Of a stretch of DNA of 24,002 bases, positions 23,169 through 24,002 are shown one piece after another. Position 1 is the stretch's first letter. Each line of letters opens with the position of its first letter. The notes beneath the pieces were generated by a model. It saw nothing but the letters and a program-made list of their open reading frames with translations. It did no database searches and was not told where the DNA came from. This stretch comes from a virus. The stretch is taken from the IMG/VR virus record IMGVR_UViG_3300006925_000149, positions 1-24,002 of that record. The stretch is one strand, 5' to 3'. The translations under genes were made by a program, and so were the position numbers.

Positions 23169-23614
23169 TTGCTGAAATATCTGCGATCATAGCAGGTGTT
23201 AACGCTGCCACAGGCGCTATCAAGCGTGTAGCTGAAACTACAAATGATATACAATCTATATCAGGTTTCTTATCTACACTTGGTGGCGCTGAAGTAGAGC
23301 TTGCAAGAGCACAGAATGAGGGTAAACTATCTGAAGCAGATGCTGTAAAAGCTGCACTAGCTAAAAAACAAATACAAGAAACCATGAAGGAGATCAAAGA
23401 TCTCTTTACAGTAAGTGGTAACGGTCAGCTATATCAAGAAGCTATGGCTGCTATGGCTGAAGCTAGGAAGGCTAAACAGTTAGAGTTAGCTAGAGCAGCA
23501 GCGGCTAAGAAGAAGTTTTGGAAGGACGTTAGAGAGATAGGTACTGTTATAGCCGTACTAGTGTTATTAATACCTATGTGTTTAGCCCTTTTAATTTCAT
23601 ATTTAACTAGATAA
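23165..23614 (+). CDS. C-terminally anchored membrane protein of the lysis cassette
   Basis: 149 aa. The start overlaps the holin stop (ATGA). Residues 1-45 are mildly hydrophobic (AEISAIIAGVNAATGAIKRV). Residues 50-120 form a charged coiled helix rich in Ala, Lys and Glu. Residues about 125-147 (IGTVIAVLVLLIPMCLALLI) are one strong membrane segment. Place after endolysin and holin suggests a spanin-like or accessory lysis role. However, known inner-membrane spanins have the anchor at the N-terminus and this one is reversed, with no lipobox partner visible. Its function therefore stays open. Confidence 0.6.
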   Translation: MIAEISAIIAGVNAATGAIKRVAETTNDIQSISGFLSTLGGAEVELARAQNEGKLSEADAVKAALAKKQIQETMKEIKDLFTVSGNGQLYQEAMAAMAEARKAKQLELARAAAAKKKFWKDVREIGTVIAVLVLLIPMCLALLISYLTR

Positions 23615-23625
23615 CTGGAGGCACA

Positions 23626-23823
23626 ATGCCAGCAGCTAAAAAGCCAGCAAAGAAAAAGTCCAAAGTTAATGAGGCGGGTAACTACACCAAGCCTACTATG
23701 CGTAAGCGTTTATTTAACAAGATCAAGGCGGGTAGTAAAGGCGGTAAGCCGGGACAATGGTCAGCCCGTAAAGCTCAGATGCTTGCTAAGGAATACAAAG
23801 CAGCAGGTGGTGGGTACAAGTAA
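23626..23823 (+). CDS. Small Lys-rich protein with WSARKAQ motif
   Basis: 65 aa, about one quarter Lys plus several Arg. Residues 1-16 are a Lys/Ala tail like a histone tail. Then come NYTKPTMRKRLFNKIKAGSK, GGKPGQWSARKAQMLAKEY and KAAGGGYK. The motif GGkpGqWSARKAQ with a closing YKaaGGGY is familiar from marine phages and giant viruses (I believe the DUF5872 family). Strong positive charge suggests binding of DNA or RNA. CTGGAGG lies just before the ATG. It forms a pair with the next gene. Confidence 0.7.
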   Translation: MPAAKKPAKKKSKVNEAGNYTKPTMRKRLFNKIKAGSKGGKPGQWSARKAQMLAKEYKAAGGGYK

Positions 23824-24002
23824 TGGCACTCAAGAAATCACAGAAGTCCCTAAAGAAGTGGACTAAAGAGAAATGGGGAACCAAGTCAGGTAAACCCTCA
23901 ACACAAGGAAAGAAAGCAACAGGTGAAAGGTATCTCCCGAAGAAGGCTAGAGAGGCTCTATCAGACAAGGAGTACGCTGCCACTTCCAAAAAGAAACGTG
24001 AA
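23823..24002 (+). CDS. Lys-rich small protein, cut by the window end
   Basis: 60 codons are visible and the reading frame is open at the edge. The ATG overlaps the upstream stop (TAATG). The visible part is very basic (LKKSQKSLKKWTKEKWGTKS) and contains ATGERYLPKKAREALSDKEY and AATSKKKRE. The phrase W(T)KxxWGTKSGK...TGERYLP with YAATxxxKR recurs in marine phages and travels with the WSARKAQ protein upstream, so the two probably work together. Nucleic-acid binding is likely from charge only. Confidence 0.65.
   Translation, partial: MALKKSQKSLKKWTKEKWGTKSGKPSTQGKKATGERYLPKKAREALSDKEYAATSKKKRE

Overview
The window is the late (structural and lysis) half of a double-stranded DNA bacteriophage genome. 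It is not a bacterial chromosome. About 26 genes lie tightly packed on the + strand, many linked by TAATG or ATGA stop/start overlaps. There are no tRNAs, no insertion sequences and no non-coding gap longer than about 60 bases. The order scaffold, major capsid protein, terminator, gp11-like and gp12-like tail proteins, fibres, internal (ejection) proteins, lysis recalls T7-like short-tailed phages. The small Met/Tyr/Gly-rich protein, the Lys-rich WSARKAQ protein, the Gly-rich and cupredoxin-like tail proteins and the moderate A+T bias are what I associate with uncultured marine podovirus genomes. The host cannot be read from the sequence, and portal, terminase and replication genes lie outside the window.

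Layout. 15-1854: scaffolding protein and major capsid protein, closed by a strong UUCG-tetraloop terminator (1867-1898). 1912-2422: three tiny ORFs. 2422-4796: two tail-tube proteins (T7 gp11 and gp12 analogues). 4800-10944: a tail-fibre region built as two cassettes, each ending in a small tail-assembly-chaperone-like gene. The first cassette is an 884-aa fibre, a five-repeat WDG protein and chaperone A. The second is a 306-aa shortened paralogue of the fibre, a 389-aa Gly-rich adhesin-like protein and chaperone B.

A canonical host-type promoter (10948-10976) then precedes two small membrane proteins. 11381-22408 encodes five proteins presumed to be internal or ejection proteins. They include a 930-aa protein with 43 uninterrupted 11-residue repeats, a 404-aa protein opening with a cationic amphipathic helix that also has 11-residue periodicity, and a 1712-aa giant. 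22409-23614 is a lysis cassette (M15 peptidase, 3-TM holin, C-terminally anchored membrane protein). The window ends in two small Lys-rich proteins, the last one cut by the edge.

The observations most worth following are: the exact 473-residue hendecad array (12647-14065); the matching 11-residue cationic helix opening the next gene; the duplicated cupredoxin-like domain in which one copy has lost its candidate copper-ligand cysteine; and the modular C-terminus of the 1712-aa protein.
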